A stretch of 64,000 nt of DNA, taken from assembly GCF_000739455.1 (NCBI RefSeq), contig NZ_CP009211.1, positions 695,660 through 759,659 of the forward strand. Direction: 5' to 3'. The notes under the pieces were generated by a model, which was not told where the DNA came from, did no database searches, and saw nothing but the letters and a program-made list of their open reading frames with translations. Position 1 is the first letter of the stretch. Every line of letters begins with the position of its first letter. Made by a program: the position numbers and the translations under genes. Positions 30,149 to 39,434 of this stretch are shown one piece after another. This stretch comes from Corynebacterium imitans (GTDB taxonomy: Bacteria; Actinomycetota; Actinomycetes; Mycobacteriales; Mycobacteriaceae).

Positions 30149-30948
30149 TAGACGGACACCTGCGCCTTGATCGTCGGGTGCGGGTCGTAGCCGACAACCT
30201 CGATGTCGTCGAAGTCGTAGTCAAAGATCGACTCCGCCTTGCGCAGCTTGAGCTGCGGGTATGGGCGCGGCTCGCGGGAGAGCTGCTCGCGGACCTGCTC
30301 GACGTGATCGTTGTAGATGTGGCAGTCGCCGCCCGTCCAGACAAGCTCGCCGACCTTGAGCCCGGCCTGCTGCGCAAACATGTGCGTGAGCAGGGCGTAG
30401 GAGGCGATGTTGAAGGGCACGCCGAGGAACATATCGGCGGAGCGCTGGTAGACCTGCATGCTCAAGGTCCCATCGACCACGTAGAGCTGGAAGAGCAGGT
30501 GGCAGGGTAAAAGTGCCATCTTGTCTAGTTCGGCGACGTTCCACGCGGAGACGATGTTGCGGCGCGAATCCGGGTTTTCCTTGAGCGTACGCAATGCCTC
30601 GGCGATCTGGTCCACGTGCGCCCCGTCCGGGGTCGGCCAGGAGCGCCACTGCACCCCATAGACTGGGCCAAGCTCGCCGTCCTCATCAGCCCACTCGTTC
30701 CAGATGCGGATGCCGTTGTCCTTGAGCCAGGAAATGTTGGACTCGCCGCGCAAGAACCAGAGCAGCTCGCCGACCACGCCCTTGAAGAAGACCTTCTTGG
30801 TGGTCAAAAGCGGGAATGAGTCGGCTAAGTCGTATCGCAGCTGGCGGCCGAACAGGCTCACGGTGCCTGTGCCGGTGCGGTCGCCCTTGGCCTTGCCGTG
30901 CTCGGAGATTTCGCGCAGCAGATCCTCGTACGGAGTGGGGATCGTCAC
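30148..30948 (-). CDS. thyA: Thymidylate synthase
   Basis: A 266-residue classic ThyA (methylenetetrahydrofolate + dUMP to dTMP + dihydrofolate). The catalytic cysteine is in [11 protein letters not shown], with the Arg/Asn dUMP-binding segments [23 protein letters not shown] and [18 protein letters not shown]. The GTG start overlaps the cysQ stop by four bases (GTGA). The cysQ-thyA-folA-mrx1 order implies a single transcript. Confidence 0.96.
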   Translation of the reverse strand: MTIPTPYEDLLREISEHGKAKGDRTGTGTVSLFGRQLRYDLADSFPLLTTKKVFFKGVVGELLWFLRGESNISWLKDNGIRIWNEWADEDGELGPVYGVQWRSWPTPDGAHVDQIAEALRTLKENPDSRRNIVSAWNVAELDKMALLPCHLLFQLYVVDGTLSMQVYQRSADMFLGVPFNIASYALLTHMFAQQAGLKVGELVWTGGDCHIYNDHVEQVREQLSREPRPYPQLKLRKAESIFDYDFDDIEVVGYDPHPTIKAQVSV

Positions 30949-31718
30949 TGGGCGACTCCCTCAAAGCTGCCGTGCTCCTCGTAGTACTTGGCGCAGGCGG
31001 CGAGGACATCGTCGGCGATCTCCGGGCGGCAGATCACCATGTCGGGGACGTAGGTGTCCTTGTTGTTGAAGCGCATGGGCGTGCCGTCGAGGCGGGAGCA
31101 GTGCAGGCCCGCCGCCAGCGAGACGCCGACCGGCGCGGCCTGGTCCCACTCGTACTGGCCGCCGGCGTGCACGTACGCGTCGTAGTCGCCCAGCAACACG
31201 TGCATGGCTTTTGCGCCGGCGGAGCCGACCTTGATGGTTTCGAACCCGAGCGCGTCGGCAACTGCCTCGGCCACGGCCGGCGGGCGGTTGCGCGAGATGG
31301 CGACCTTGCCGGCAAAGGGGCCGGAGACGTGGCGCACGTCGGAGGACTTAAACACCACACCCAGGTCCGGGAGTCCGACAGCCGCGTGGGTGGGCACGCC
31401 GTCTTCCACCAGGGCGATGTGCACGGCCCAGTCCTGGCGGCCGGTGGCGAATTCTTTCGTGCCGTCGAGCGGGTCGACGATCCAGACGCGGTTGTTGTCT
31501 AGGCGCGATTGGTCGTCCGCCGCCTCCTCGGAGAGGAATCCGTCGCCCGGGCGGTGCTGCTCGAGTACGCGGGCGATCCAGTTCTGGGCCAGGTCATCGC
31601 CGGCCTCGCCGAGCTCGCGCCCTCGCAGCAGGCCGACGCCGCGGATCCCCTTGAGGATCTCGCCGGTGCCTTGGGCAATTAGGTTGGTCAACCGGGAGTC
31701 AGAATACTGCGCAGTCAT
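30945..31718 (-). CDS. cysQ: Inositol monophosphatase-family phosphatase, CysQ type
   Basis: A 257-residue magnesium-dependent lithium-sensitive phosphatase. Metal-site motifs are [24 protein letters not shown] and the C-terminal [15 protein letters not shown]. CysQ removes the 3'-phosphate of adenosine 3',5'-bisphosphate (PAP), a by-product of sulfate assimilation; inositol phosphates are possible alternative substrates. The ATG is 7 nt after TAGGGT (31731-31726) with no Shine-Dalgarno and is probably leaderless. It is divergent from lhr. Confidence 0.88.
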   Translation of the reverse strand: MTAQYSDSRLTNLIAQGTGEILKGIRGVGLLRGRELGEAGDDLAQNWIARVLEQHRPGDGFLSEEAADDQSRLDNNRVWIVDPLDGTKEFATGRQDWAVHIALVEDGVPTHAAVGLPDLGVVFKSSDVRHVSGPFAGKVAISRNRPPAVAEAVADALGFETIKVGSAGAKAMHVLLGDYDAYVHAGGQYEWDQAAPVGVSLAAGLHCSRLDGTPMRFNNKDTYVPDMVICRPEIADDVLAACAKYYEEHGSFEGVAQ

Positions 31719-31725
31719 AGTTCAA

Positions 31726-31756
31726 ACCCTACCGCAGTTTGCTGCCCCGTTATCCT
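31726..31756. promoter_or_regulatory. Back-to-back leaderless -10 boxes for cysQ and lhr
   Basis: The 46-bp gap between two divergent ATGs holds TAGGGT on the minus strand (31731-31726, 7 nt before the cysQ ATG) and TATCCT on the plus strand (31751-31756, 8 nt before the lhr ATG). Neither gene has a ribosome binding site. Confidence 0.55.
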
Positions 31757-31764
31757 TAACTTCT

Positions 31765-34700
31765 ATGAGCACGGCAATCCTCGAGCGTTTCCATCCCCAG
31801 GTCTCCACCTGGTTCAGCGAGGTCTTCGCCGCGCCCACCCCGGTCCAAGAAGGCGCGTGGCGGGCGATTGCCGACGGCGAGAACGCCCTCGTCGTCGCCC
31901 CCACCGGCTCCGGCAAGACGCTCGCCGCCTTCCTCTGGTCGCTCAACTCGCTCGTGGAGCGGGCTGGCCAGCAGGCATTGCCTATCGACGGCGCGCAGAC
32001 CTCCACCCACGGCGGCGTCCGCGTCCTCTACATCTCCCCCTTGAAAGCGCTGGGCGTGGATGTGGAACACAACCTGCGCGCCCCGCTCGGCGGGATTGCC
32101 CGCGTTGCCCAGCGCTTGGGCCGCGACATGCCGGACATCTCGGTGGGCGTGCGCTCGGGCGATACCCCGCAATCGGAGCGAAACCGGCAACTGCGGAAAC
32201 CGCCGGACATTCTCATTACGACGCCCGAGTCGCTCTACCTCATGCTCACCTCGAAGGCGGCGGACATCTTGAAAACTGTGGACACGGTCATTGTGGACGA
32301 GATCCACGCGCTGGCGGGCACGAAGCGCGGCGTCCACCTTTCACTCTCACTGGAGCGCCTGCGCCGCCTGGCCGGCAACTTCCAGCGCATTGGTCTCTCG
32401 GCGACGGTGCGCCCGCTCGAGACGGTAGCGAACTTTTTGGGGCCACGGACCACCATCATCAACCCGCCCGCGGAAAAGCGCTGGCAGCTGGACGTCCACG
32501 TGCCGGTGGAAGATATGTCGGACCTGCCGGTGCCGGAGGACGCGTCGACAATTGGCGATGCCGTCATTGAGGGCGACATCGATACGCTCGAAACCGAAGC
32601 CCCGCCGGGTGCGACCTCTTCGATCTGGCCGCACATCGAGCGCGCGGTCTACGAGGAGGTGATGGCGCATCGCTCGACCATCGTGTTCGTGAACTCGCGT
32701 CGCACCGCGGAACGACTGACCAGCCAGCTCAACGAGCTGTGGGCAAAAGAACATGATCCGGAGGCGCTCTCGCCTGAAACAAGGCGCCCACCCGCGCAGC
32801 TGATGAAGTCGGTGGATACCGCAGGCCATGCCGCGCAGGTCATTGCACGCGCCCACCACGGCAGTGTGTCCAAAGACGAGCGGGCGCAGACCGAAACCAT
32901 GCTCAAAGAAGGCTCGCTGCGCGCGGTGATCGCCACCTCCTCACTCGAGTTGGGGATTGACATGGGCGCGGTGGATTTGGTGATCCAGGTCGAGTCGCCG
33001 CCCTCGGTCGCCTCGGGGTTGCAGCGCGTTGGCCGCGCCGGCCACACCGTCGGCGCGGTATCCGAGGGCAGCTTCTATCCGAAGCACCGCTCCGACCTGG
33101 TGCAGACGGCGGCGCTGGTGCCGCGGATGCGGGAAGGCGCGATTGAGGAGCTGCGCACCCCGCGCAGCCCGCTCGACGTGCTCGCGCAGCAGACGGTGGC
33201 AGCGGTGGCCTACGAGGATCTAGACGTGGACGAGTGGTACGACACCGTGCGTCGCGCCTGGCCCTACCGAGACCTCGCGCGCGAGGTGTTTGACTCCGTG
33301 ATCGACCTGATTACCGGCGTGTACCCCTCGACGGACTTCGCGGAGCTGCGCCCTCGCGCCGTCCTTGAAGGCACCACGCTCAAGGCCCGCCCGGGCGCGC
33401 AGCGGGTGGCGGTGACGAACGCGGGCACGATTCCAGATCGGGGAATGTTTGGAGTTTTTCTTGTCGGCGCGGACGACAAGGCACCCCGCCGCGTCGGCGA
33501 GCTGGACGAGGAGATGGTCTACGAGTCCCGCGTCGGCGACGTGTTCACCCTCGGCGCCTCGTCTTGGCGCATCGAAAACATCACCCGCGACCAGGTCCAG
33601 GTCACTCCCGCGCCGGGACATACAGGTCGGCTCCCGTTCTGGAATGGGGAGGGGCCGGGTCGGCCGTATGAGTTGGGGAAGGCGTTGGGCGCGTTTCGTC
33701 GACAAGCACGAGCAGGCGAAGGCATCGATGGCTCGCTCGACGGGTTCGCCCGCGACAACCTTGTGCGCTACCTCGAAGAACAGGAGGAAGCCACCGGCAT
33801 CCTGCCGGACGAGAAAACGATCGTGCTGGAGCGTTTCACCGACGAGCTGGGCGACTGGCGCGTGGTCTTGCACACCCCGTTTGGCAAGGGTGTGAACGCC
33901 GCCTGGGCGCTGGCCACTGGTTGGCGGGTGGCGCAGGAAACGGGAATGGACGCCCAGGCCGTAGCGGGCGACGACGGCATCGTGCTGCGCCTGCCGCAGG
34001 GGGAGAAGGAACCGGACGCCTCGCTTTTCCAGTTCGATGCCGACGAGATCGCCGACATCGTCACCGAGCAGGTCGGCAACTCCGTGCTGTTCGCCTCCCG
34101 TTTCCGCGAGTGCGCCGCCCGCGCCCTGCTTTTGCCGCGCCGCAACCCCGGCAAGCGCGCGCCCCTGTGGCAGCAGCGCCAGCGCGCCGAGCAGCTTCTC
34201 GACGTCGCCCGCAACTACCCGTCCTTCCCCATCATTTTGGAGACTGTCCGCGAGTGCCTGCAGGACGTCTACGACCTGCCCGCGCTGCAGGAGGTCGTGC
34301 GCGACATCAACACCCGCGGCATCCGGATTGCCGAGGTGACCTGCGACCAGCCGAGCCCGTTCGCCTCCTCGCTGCTGTTCAATTACACCGGCGCGTTCAT
34401 GTACGAGGGCGATACCCCGCTCGCGGAGAAGCGCGCCGCGGCGCTGTCGCTCGACCCTTCGCTGCTGGCCAAGCTCTTGGGCACCGTGGAGCTGCGCGAG
34501 CTTCTCGACGCCGACGTGATCGCCGAGACCGACGCCAACCTCCGCCGCCTCGGGCGCGCGAAAACCAGTGAGCAGTTTGCCGATACGCTGCGGATGGTGG
34601 GACCCGTGGACGTCGACAAGCTTGCGGACTACACCGAGGTCCCCCTGGGCACACTGGAGGAAAACCTGCGCGGCCGTGTGATGCGGGTGCGCATCGGCGG

Positions 34701-36414
34701 GCGCGAGCGCATCGCGCAAACGCTCGACGCCCCGCTGCTTCGCGACGGTTTGGGCGTCCCCGTCCCACCAGGCGTCGCCGCCCAAGTCGCCACGATCCCG
34801 GACGCACTGCAGCAGCTGGTGGGACGCTGGGTGCGCACCCGCGGGCCCTTCACCCTGCGCGATCTGGCCGATGCTTTCGGACTTGCCGTCGGCGCGGCCT
34901 ACGAGCCGCTACATCGGCTCATTGACCAGGAAAAAGTGATCCCCGGGCACTACCGGCAGGGCGTTGACGAGGAAGAATACGTCGCCGCCGAGGTGTTGCG
35001 CATCATCCGCTCGCGTTCGCTGGCGGCGGCACGGGCGCAAACCCAACCGGTGAGCCAGTCCGCCTTCGGCCGCTTCCTGCCGGCCTGGCACAACGTGAGC
35101 GCGTCCGGAGTGCGGCCAGCCTTGCGCGGCGCCGACGGCGTGTATACGGTGCTCGAGCAGCTCGCCGGGGTGCGCCTGCCTGCCAGCGCGTGGGAGTCGC
35201 ACATCCTGCCCTCGCGCGTCGGGGACTACTCGCCAGTGATGCTGGACGAGCTGACCGCCTCCGGCGAGATCCTCATCGTCGGCGCGGGCAAAGCCGGTGC
35301 GCGCGACCCCTGGATCATGCTGCTGCCCGCCGACTACGCCGAGCAGCTCGTGCCCCAGGCAGAAGAGCCCCAACTGAGCCTGACCCAAAGCCAGGTGATG
35401 GAGCGCGTCCGCGGTGGGGGCGGCTACCTCTTCGCAGACCTGCTCGGTCCCTTCGACGAGCGCACCACAACCACTGACGAACTACGCGAAGCGATGTGGG
35501 ACCTCGTGGAGGCCGGGTGCCTGTCGCCGGACTCGTTTGCGCCCATCCGCGCCCGGCTCGCCGGCGGCAAGGGGAAATCAGCGCACCGCACGCGGCGTCG
35601 CCCGCAGCGCAGCCGCATCCGCTCCGGGCGCACTTCCTTTGCCAACACCACACCACCCGACATGGTGGGCCGCTGGGCCGCGACCCCGCGCGCGGACACC
35701 GACGCCACGCGCCGCTCCGTCGCGCTAGGGGAGAGCCTGCTCGACCGCTACGGGGTGGTCACCCGCGGCTCCGTGGTTGCCGAGGACATCCTCGGCGGCT
35801 TCGCCCTGGCATATAAAACCCTTTCCGGCTTCGAAGAAAGCGGCAAAGCGCTGCGCGGCTACCTCATCGAAGGCCTGGGCGCGGCGCAGTTTTCCACCCC
35901 GGCCACGATCGACCGCCTGCGCGGGCACGCGGATTCCGACGACATCATCGGCTGGCCCTCCGGCACCCGCTCTCCGGACGTCTACGTGCTCGCCGCCACC
36001 GACCCCGCCAACCCCTACGGCGCGGCGCTGCCCTGGCCCACCCAAGGTCCCACCCGCGCGGCCGGGGCCATCGTCGTGCTTATCGACGGCCTCCTCGCCG
36101 CCCACATCACCCGCGGCGGCAAAACCATGACCACCTTCTTCGAGGGCTTCCCGGAAGGGATCGGAGACCCGCTCCCACTGGTCATCGATGCCCTCGACGA
36201 GGCAGTGCGCGCCGGGCGCATGCAACCCCTGGGGGTAGAGAAGCTCAACGGCGAATCCGCCTTTGGCCTGCGCGAGTATGGAGCGCGCGTGACGCACAAG
36301 GGCGTCAAGATTGGTGCGAAGCCGGCGGCGGCACCGAAGCGGCGAGGCCGGAGCGTGGCGGAGGCACTCGGCGAGCTCGACGGGCCCGCCGAGAGTTTGA
36401 GCTTCGACGATTAG
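31765..36414 (+). CDS. lhr: Lhr ATP-dependent helicase
   Basis: A 1549-residue superfamily 2 helicase of full Lhr length. Motifs are APTGSGKTLAAF (Walker A, about residue 45), DEIHALAGTKRG (DEIH box), GLSATVRP (III), FVNSRRTAERL (IV), ATSSLELGIDMG (V) and LQRVGRAGHTVG (VI). A winged-helix/beta-barrel Lhr core module and a long C-terminal extension (from about residue 850) follow. Lhr is a 3'-5' translocase acting in DNA damage responses. Frame extension upstream of 31765 runs antisense to cysQ and is discarded. It is followed 19 nt on by a DNA glycosylase gene, so a repair unit is likely. Confidence 0.95.
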   Translation: MSTAILERFHPQVSTWFSEVFAAPTPVQEGAWRAIADGENALVVAPTGSGKTLAAFLWSLNSLVERAGQQALPIDGAQTSTHGGVRVLYISPLKALGVDVEHNLRAPLGGIARVAQRLGRDMPDISVGVRSGDTPQSERNRQLRKPPDILITTPESLYLMLTSKAADILKTVDTVIVDEIHALAGTKRGVHLSLSLERLRRLAGNFQRIGLSATVRPLETVANFLGPRTTIINPPAEKRWQLDVHVPVEDMSDLPVPEDASTIGDAVIEGDIDTLETEAPPGATSSIWPHIERAVYEEVMAHRSTIVFVNSRRTAERLTSQLNELWAKEHDPEALSPETRRPPAQLMKSVDTAGHAAQVIARAHHGSVSKDERAQTETMLKEGSLRAVIATSSLELGIDMGAVDLVIQVESPPSVASGLQRVGRAGHTVGAVSEGSFYPKHRSDLVQTAALVPRMREGAIEELRTPRSPLDVLAQQTVAAVAYEDLDVDEWYDTVRRAWPYRDLAREVFDSVIDLITGVYPSTDFAELRPRAVLEGTTLKARPGAQRVAVTNAGTIPDRGMFGVFLVGADDKAPRRVGELDEEMVYESRVGDVFTLGASSWRIENITRDQVQVTPAPGHTGRLPFWNGEGPGRPYELGKALGAFRRQARAGEGIDGSLDGFARDNLVRYLEEQEEATGILPDEKTIVLERFTDELGDWRVVLHTPFGKGVNAAWALATGWRVAQETGMDAQAVAGDDGIVLRLPQGEKEPDASLFQFDADEIADIVTEQVGNSVLFASRFRECAARALLLPRRNPGKRAPLWQQRQRAEQLLDVARNYPSFPIILETVRECLQDVYDLPALQEVVRDINTRGIRIAEVTCDQPSPFASSLLFNYTGAFMYEGDTPLAEKRAAALSLDPSLLAKLLGTVELRELLDADVIAETDANLRRLGRAKTSEQFADTLRMVGPVDVDKLADYTEVPLGTLEENLRGRVMRVRIGGRERIAQTLDAPLLRDGLGVPVPPGVAAQVATIPDALQQLVGRWVRTRGPFTLRDLADAFGLAVGAAYEPLHRLIDQEKVIPGHYRQGVDEEEYVAAEVLRIIRSRSLAAARAQTQPVSQSAFGRFLPAWHNVSASGVRPALRGADGVYTVLEQLAGVRLPASAWESHILPSRVGDYSPVMLDELTASGEILIVGAGKAGARDPWIMLLPADYAEQLVPQAEEPQLSLTQSQVMERVRGGGGYLFADLLGPFDERTTTTDELREAMWDLVEAGCLSPDSFAPIRARLAGGKGKSAHRTRRRPQRSRIRSGRTSFANTTPPDMVGRWAATPRADTDATRRSVALGESLLDRYGVVTRGSVVAEDILGGFALAYKTLSGFEESGKALRGYLIEGLGAAQFSTPATIDRLRGHADSDDIIGWPSGTRSPDVYVLAATDPANPYGAALPWPTQGPTRAAGAIVVLIDGLLAAHITRGGKTMTTFFEGFPEGIGDPLPLVIDALDEAVRAGRMQPLGVEKLNGESAFGLREYGARVTHKGVKIGAKPAAAPKRRGRSVAEALGELDGPAESLSFDD

Positions 36415-36433
36415 CCAGGCCTAGTATTGCACC

Positions 36434-37270
36434 ATGCCCGAAGGTGATTCCGTCTATCAGCTCTCCAAGCGCTTGCAGTGGATGACCGGCCGCGAGGTCA
36501 CGCGCACCAGCATCCGCGTGCCCCGCTTCGCCACCGTCGACTTCACGGGCATGACCTGCGAGCAGGTCTGGCCCTACGGCAAGCACCTGTTCATGCGCTT
36601 CGGACCGGAGATCCTACACACGCACCTGAAGATGGAGGGCACCTGGGCCTTCCACCGCGCGGGCCAGCGGTGGCGCAAACCCGCCCATGCTGCCCGAGTG
36701 GTGCTCTCGCTTAGCGACGCCAACCGCCCCGACATCGAACTCGTCGGCTTCTGGCTCGGACTCGTCCGGGTCTTTCCCGCCCGTGAGTACCCCCAGCAGA
36801 TGGGGTATCTAGGTCCAGATCTATTGGACCCGGACTTTGACGCGGCCGAGGCGGTGCGCCGTATCGAGGCAAACCCGGATATGGAGATCGGGCGCGCGCT
36901 GCTGGACCAGCGCAACCTTGCAGGGATCGGCAACGAGTACCGCGCCGAGATCAATTTCCTGGCGGGGACCCACCCGGCGGCGAAGGTGGGGGAGGTGGAC
37001 GTCGCAAAGCATGTGGCCCTTGCGCGCCGCCTGATGTGGGCAAACAAAGACTCCCCCGTGCGGGTGACCACTGGGATCAAGCGCGCGGGGGAGACGAGCT
37101 ACGTGTTTGGGCGTAACCGCAAACCGTGCAGGCGCTGCGGAACGCTCATTGAAAAGGGGTTCCTCGGCGGGGAGGGGGATTTGGAGCGGGTGATCTGGTG
37201 GTGCCCACGGTGCCAGCCCGAGCCTTCGGGAAGGTGGAACGCTACTTCGCAGCGGACTTGCGCTCCTTGA
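36434..37270 (+). CDS. nei: Fpg/Nei-family DNA glycosylase (endonuclease VIII-like)
   Basis: A 278-residue bifunctional glycosylase/AP lyase. The N-terminus MPEGDSVYQ supplies the catalytic Pro and Glu. The conserved lysine is in PYGKHLFMRF, the H2TH region in LLDQRNLAGIGNEYRAE, and the C-terminal zinc finger is CRRCG...CPRCQ. It excises oxidised bases. The lhr-nei order is shared with M. tuberculosis. The ATG is 6 nt after TAGTAT (36422-36427), probably leaderless. Its last 29 nt overlap the convergent dedA gene. Confidence 0.92.
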   Translation: MPEGDSVYQLSKRLQWMTGREVTRTSIRVPRFATVDFTGMTCEQVWPYGKHLFMRFGPEILHTHLKMEGTWAFHRAGQRWRKPAHAARVVLSLSDANRPDIELVGFWLGLVRVFPAREYPQQMGYLGPDLLDPDFDAAEAVRRIEANPDMEIGRALLDQRNLAGIGNEYRAEINFLAGTHPAAKVGEVDVAKHVALARRLMWANKDSPVRVTTGIKRAGETSYVFGRNRKPCRRCGTLIEKGFLGGEGDLERVIWWCPRCQPEPSGRWNATSQRTCAP

Positions 37271-37868
37271 TGTCGCGGCGGAGGAAGTAGACGAGGAAGC
37301 CGACAAGGACCAGGATCAGGATGACGTAGGCGACCTTGGAGTAGGCGTCGACGTACTCGGTGACCATCTCCCACCGGTCGCCGAGCGCGTAGCCGAGGGA
37401 AACGAGGATGGTATTCCAGATGCCGGATCCCAGCGTGGTCCACAGGCCGAAGGTGACGAGGTTCATCCGGTCCAGGCCCGCGGGGATGGAGATCAGCGAG
37501 CGGATGCCCGGGATGAGGCGGCCGAAGAAGATCGACGCTTTGCCGTGGCGGTCGAAGAACTCGAGCGAGGCGTCCACATCGGAGGCCTTGACCAGCCACA
37601 TCCAGTCGGCGATCTTGCGCAGCCGCTCCGCGCCCAGCCAGGCACCAACGCCGTAGAGGACGTATGCGCCAGCGACGGAGCCGATGATGGACCAGATCAG
37701 CACCGAGGCAAAGGTGACCGAGCCCTGCGCGGCGGTGAAACCACCCAGCGGCAGGACAACCTCAGAGGGGATCGGCGGGAAAACATTCTCCAGGAGGATG
37801 GCGAGACCAACGCCTGGACCGCCGAGCACCTCCATTAGGTTGACAATCCAGTCGACGATTGCTTGCAC
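37242..37868 (-). CDS. DedA-family membrane protein
   Basis: A 208-residue protein with five to six hydrophobic segments. DedA hallmarks are the N-terminal ENVFPPIPSEVVLPLGGF (re-entrant loop) and FFGRLIPGIRSLISIPAGL. DedA proteins are proton-dependent lipid transporters, some of them flippases for undecaprenyl phosphate. The GTG start has AGGAGC upstream. It lies 68 nt downstream of the glutamate-cysteine ligase-like gene on the same strand. Its 3' end overlaps nei by 29 nt. Confidence 0.9.
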   Translation of the reverse strand: MQAIVDWIVNLMEVLGGPGVGLAILLENVFPPIPSEVVLPLGGFTAAQGSVTFASVLIWSIIGSVAGAYVLYGVGAWLGAERLRKIADWMWLVKASDVDASLEFFDRHGKASIFFGRLIPGIRSLISIPAGLDRMNLVTFGLWTTLGSGIWNTILVSLGYALGDRWEMVTEYVDAYSKVAYVILILVLVGFLVYFLRRDIKERKSAAK

Positions 37869-37936
37869 AGATGCTCCTTATGCGCGAAAAGGCGCGCGGC
37901 GTTGAACGGTTACATAAATCAACGGCTTATTGTGCC

Positions 37937-39424
37937 TTACTGAACCTCGAGAGACCAAGTGTGCACGGGCGCGCCGGACTGCTGATTTGCTATGTATTGC
38001 CTGAGCATGCGCGCCAGCGCCTCTCCGCGCTCCTTGGTTGCCGGGCGTGATTGGGGCGCAAGAGCGTTGAGCGCGTTGAGCTGCCACATCGCGCCGTTTT
38101 GTCGGGTGCGTGCGCGGTGTTCGATGATGCCGAGGTACTCGTCGGCGAGGGCCGGGTCGACGTCGAGAAGCGCCAAGCCCTCGTGCGCCATGGGGAGGAG
38201 GTGGTCGGTGACGAGTTCGGTGACGTCGATGGTGCCGAGCGTGGGCCACTGCAGCTGCGCGGTCAGCCCGTGGCGCGCGCCCTCGTGGAAGTTGTGCTCG
38301 GCCTCGGCAAAGCTGAGGCGCGACCAGACGGGGCGGGTCTGCTCGCTGAGCGCTTTGACCATGCCGTAGTAGAAGGCGGCGTCCGCGATGATGTCCTTGA
38401 CCGTGGGACCCGCGGGCAGCAGGCGGTTCTCCACACGGATGTGGGAGAGCTCCGTGTTCGGATCGTAGATCGGCCGGTTCCAGCGCCAGATCGTGCCGTT
38501 GTGCAGGTTGAGATAATGCAGGCCGGGGCTCTCGCCCTTCATGAACGGCGCGCCTGCCTGCACGCGGCCCTCCGGGATGAGCGGGGAGAAGTAGCGCACG
38601 TTTTCCTCGAAGAGGTCGAAGACGCTCGTGATCCAGCGCTCGCCGAACCAGACGCGCGGGCGCACGCCCTGGTTGATCAGCTCCTGGGTGCGGGTATCGA
38701 TGGACTGCTGGAACACCGGGATGCGCGACTCGTGCCACAGGCGATGCCCCATAAACAGCGGCGAGTTCGCGCTCAGCGCCGCCTGCACCCCGGCGATCGC
38801 CTGGGAGGCGTTCCACGCGTTGGCGAAGCGGTCGGGCGCGACCTGCAGGTGCAGCTGAATCGATGTGCAGGTGGACTCGGTGGCGATGTCCTCGAAATCG
38901 TGGCGGTAGCGCTCCTCGCGCCACAGGTTGAGGTGGACCAGCTCGCCGCGGGTGTCCATGATGGACTTGCTCAGGCCCGCGTAGCGATTTTCCGGCGTCA
39001 TCCACTCGGTTTCCTGGAGGAACTTCGAGGTCATCGTGGGCAGCGTGCCGATCATCGCGACCTGGGAGCCGGCTGCCGACGCCGCGGCGTGCACCGCGTC
39101 CAGACGCTGGCTCAGGCCGCGCTCGAGCTGGATCAGCCCGTCGCCGCCGATGGAGAGCGGCGGGTGGTTGAGCTCCACGTTGTAGACGCCGATCTCCGAC
39201 TGGTACTCGTCACCCAGGCGCTCCAGCACGGCCTGGTTGTTGGCGTGCGGGAGCATCTGATCGTCCACCAAATTCAGCTCGAGCTCGAGCCCGATGGTGC
39301 CGTGGCTGACAAACTCCGCCTCCTGCAGGTGGCGGTCGAAGACCTCGAGTTCTTCCTCGAGGCGGCGGCGGTACACCGAGCGTTGGCGAGGGGTGTACGA
39401 GTCCGAGGAGATCTGCTCGCCCAT
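37937..39424 (-). CDS. Glutamate-cysteine ligase-family protein (GCS2)
   Basis: A 495-residue ATP-dependent carboxylate-amine ligase. Signatures are HGTIGLELELNLVD (metal-binding Glu), ELNHPPLSIGG, ATESTCTSIQLHLQV, LWREERYRHDFEDIA, SPLFMGHRLWHESR and IRVENRLLPAGPTVKDI. The family ligates glutamate to an amine, classically cysteine. Corynebacteria use mycothiol and not glutathione as main thiol, so the physiological substrate here is uncertain. It begins 10 nt after the pgi stop and is probably co-transcribed with it. Confidence 0.85.
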   Translation of the reverse strand: MGEQISSDSYTPRQRSVYRRRLEEELEVFDRHLQEAEFVSHGTIGLELELNLVDDQMLPHANNQAVLERLGDEYQSEIGVYNVELNHPPLSIGGDGLIQLERGLSQRLDAVHAAASAAGSQVAMIGTLPTMTSKFLQETEWMTPENRYAGLSKSIMDTRGELVHLNLWREERYRHDFEDIATESTCTSIQLHLQVAPDRFANAWNASQAIAGVQAALSANSPLFMGHRLWHESRIPVFQQSIDTRTQELINQGVRPRVWFGERWITSVFDLFEENVRYFSPLIPEGRVQAGAPFMKGESPGLHYLNLHNGTIWRWNRPIYDPNTELSHIRVENRLLPAGPTVKDIIADAAFYYGMVKALSEQTRPVWSRLSFAEAEHNFHEGARHGLTAQLQWPTLGTIDVTELVTDHLLPMAHEGLALLDVDPALADEYLGIIEHRARTRQNGAMWQLNALNALAPQSRPATKERGEALARMLRQYIANQQSGAPVHTWSLEVQ

Positions 39425-39434
39425 AGTGTGTGAC

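Noticed and set aside
31204..31764. N-terminal extension of Lhr
   Set aside because: Antisense to cysQ. The family starts with the FHPQVSTWF-like segment just after ATG 31765.
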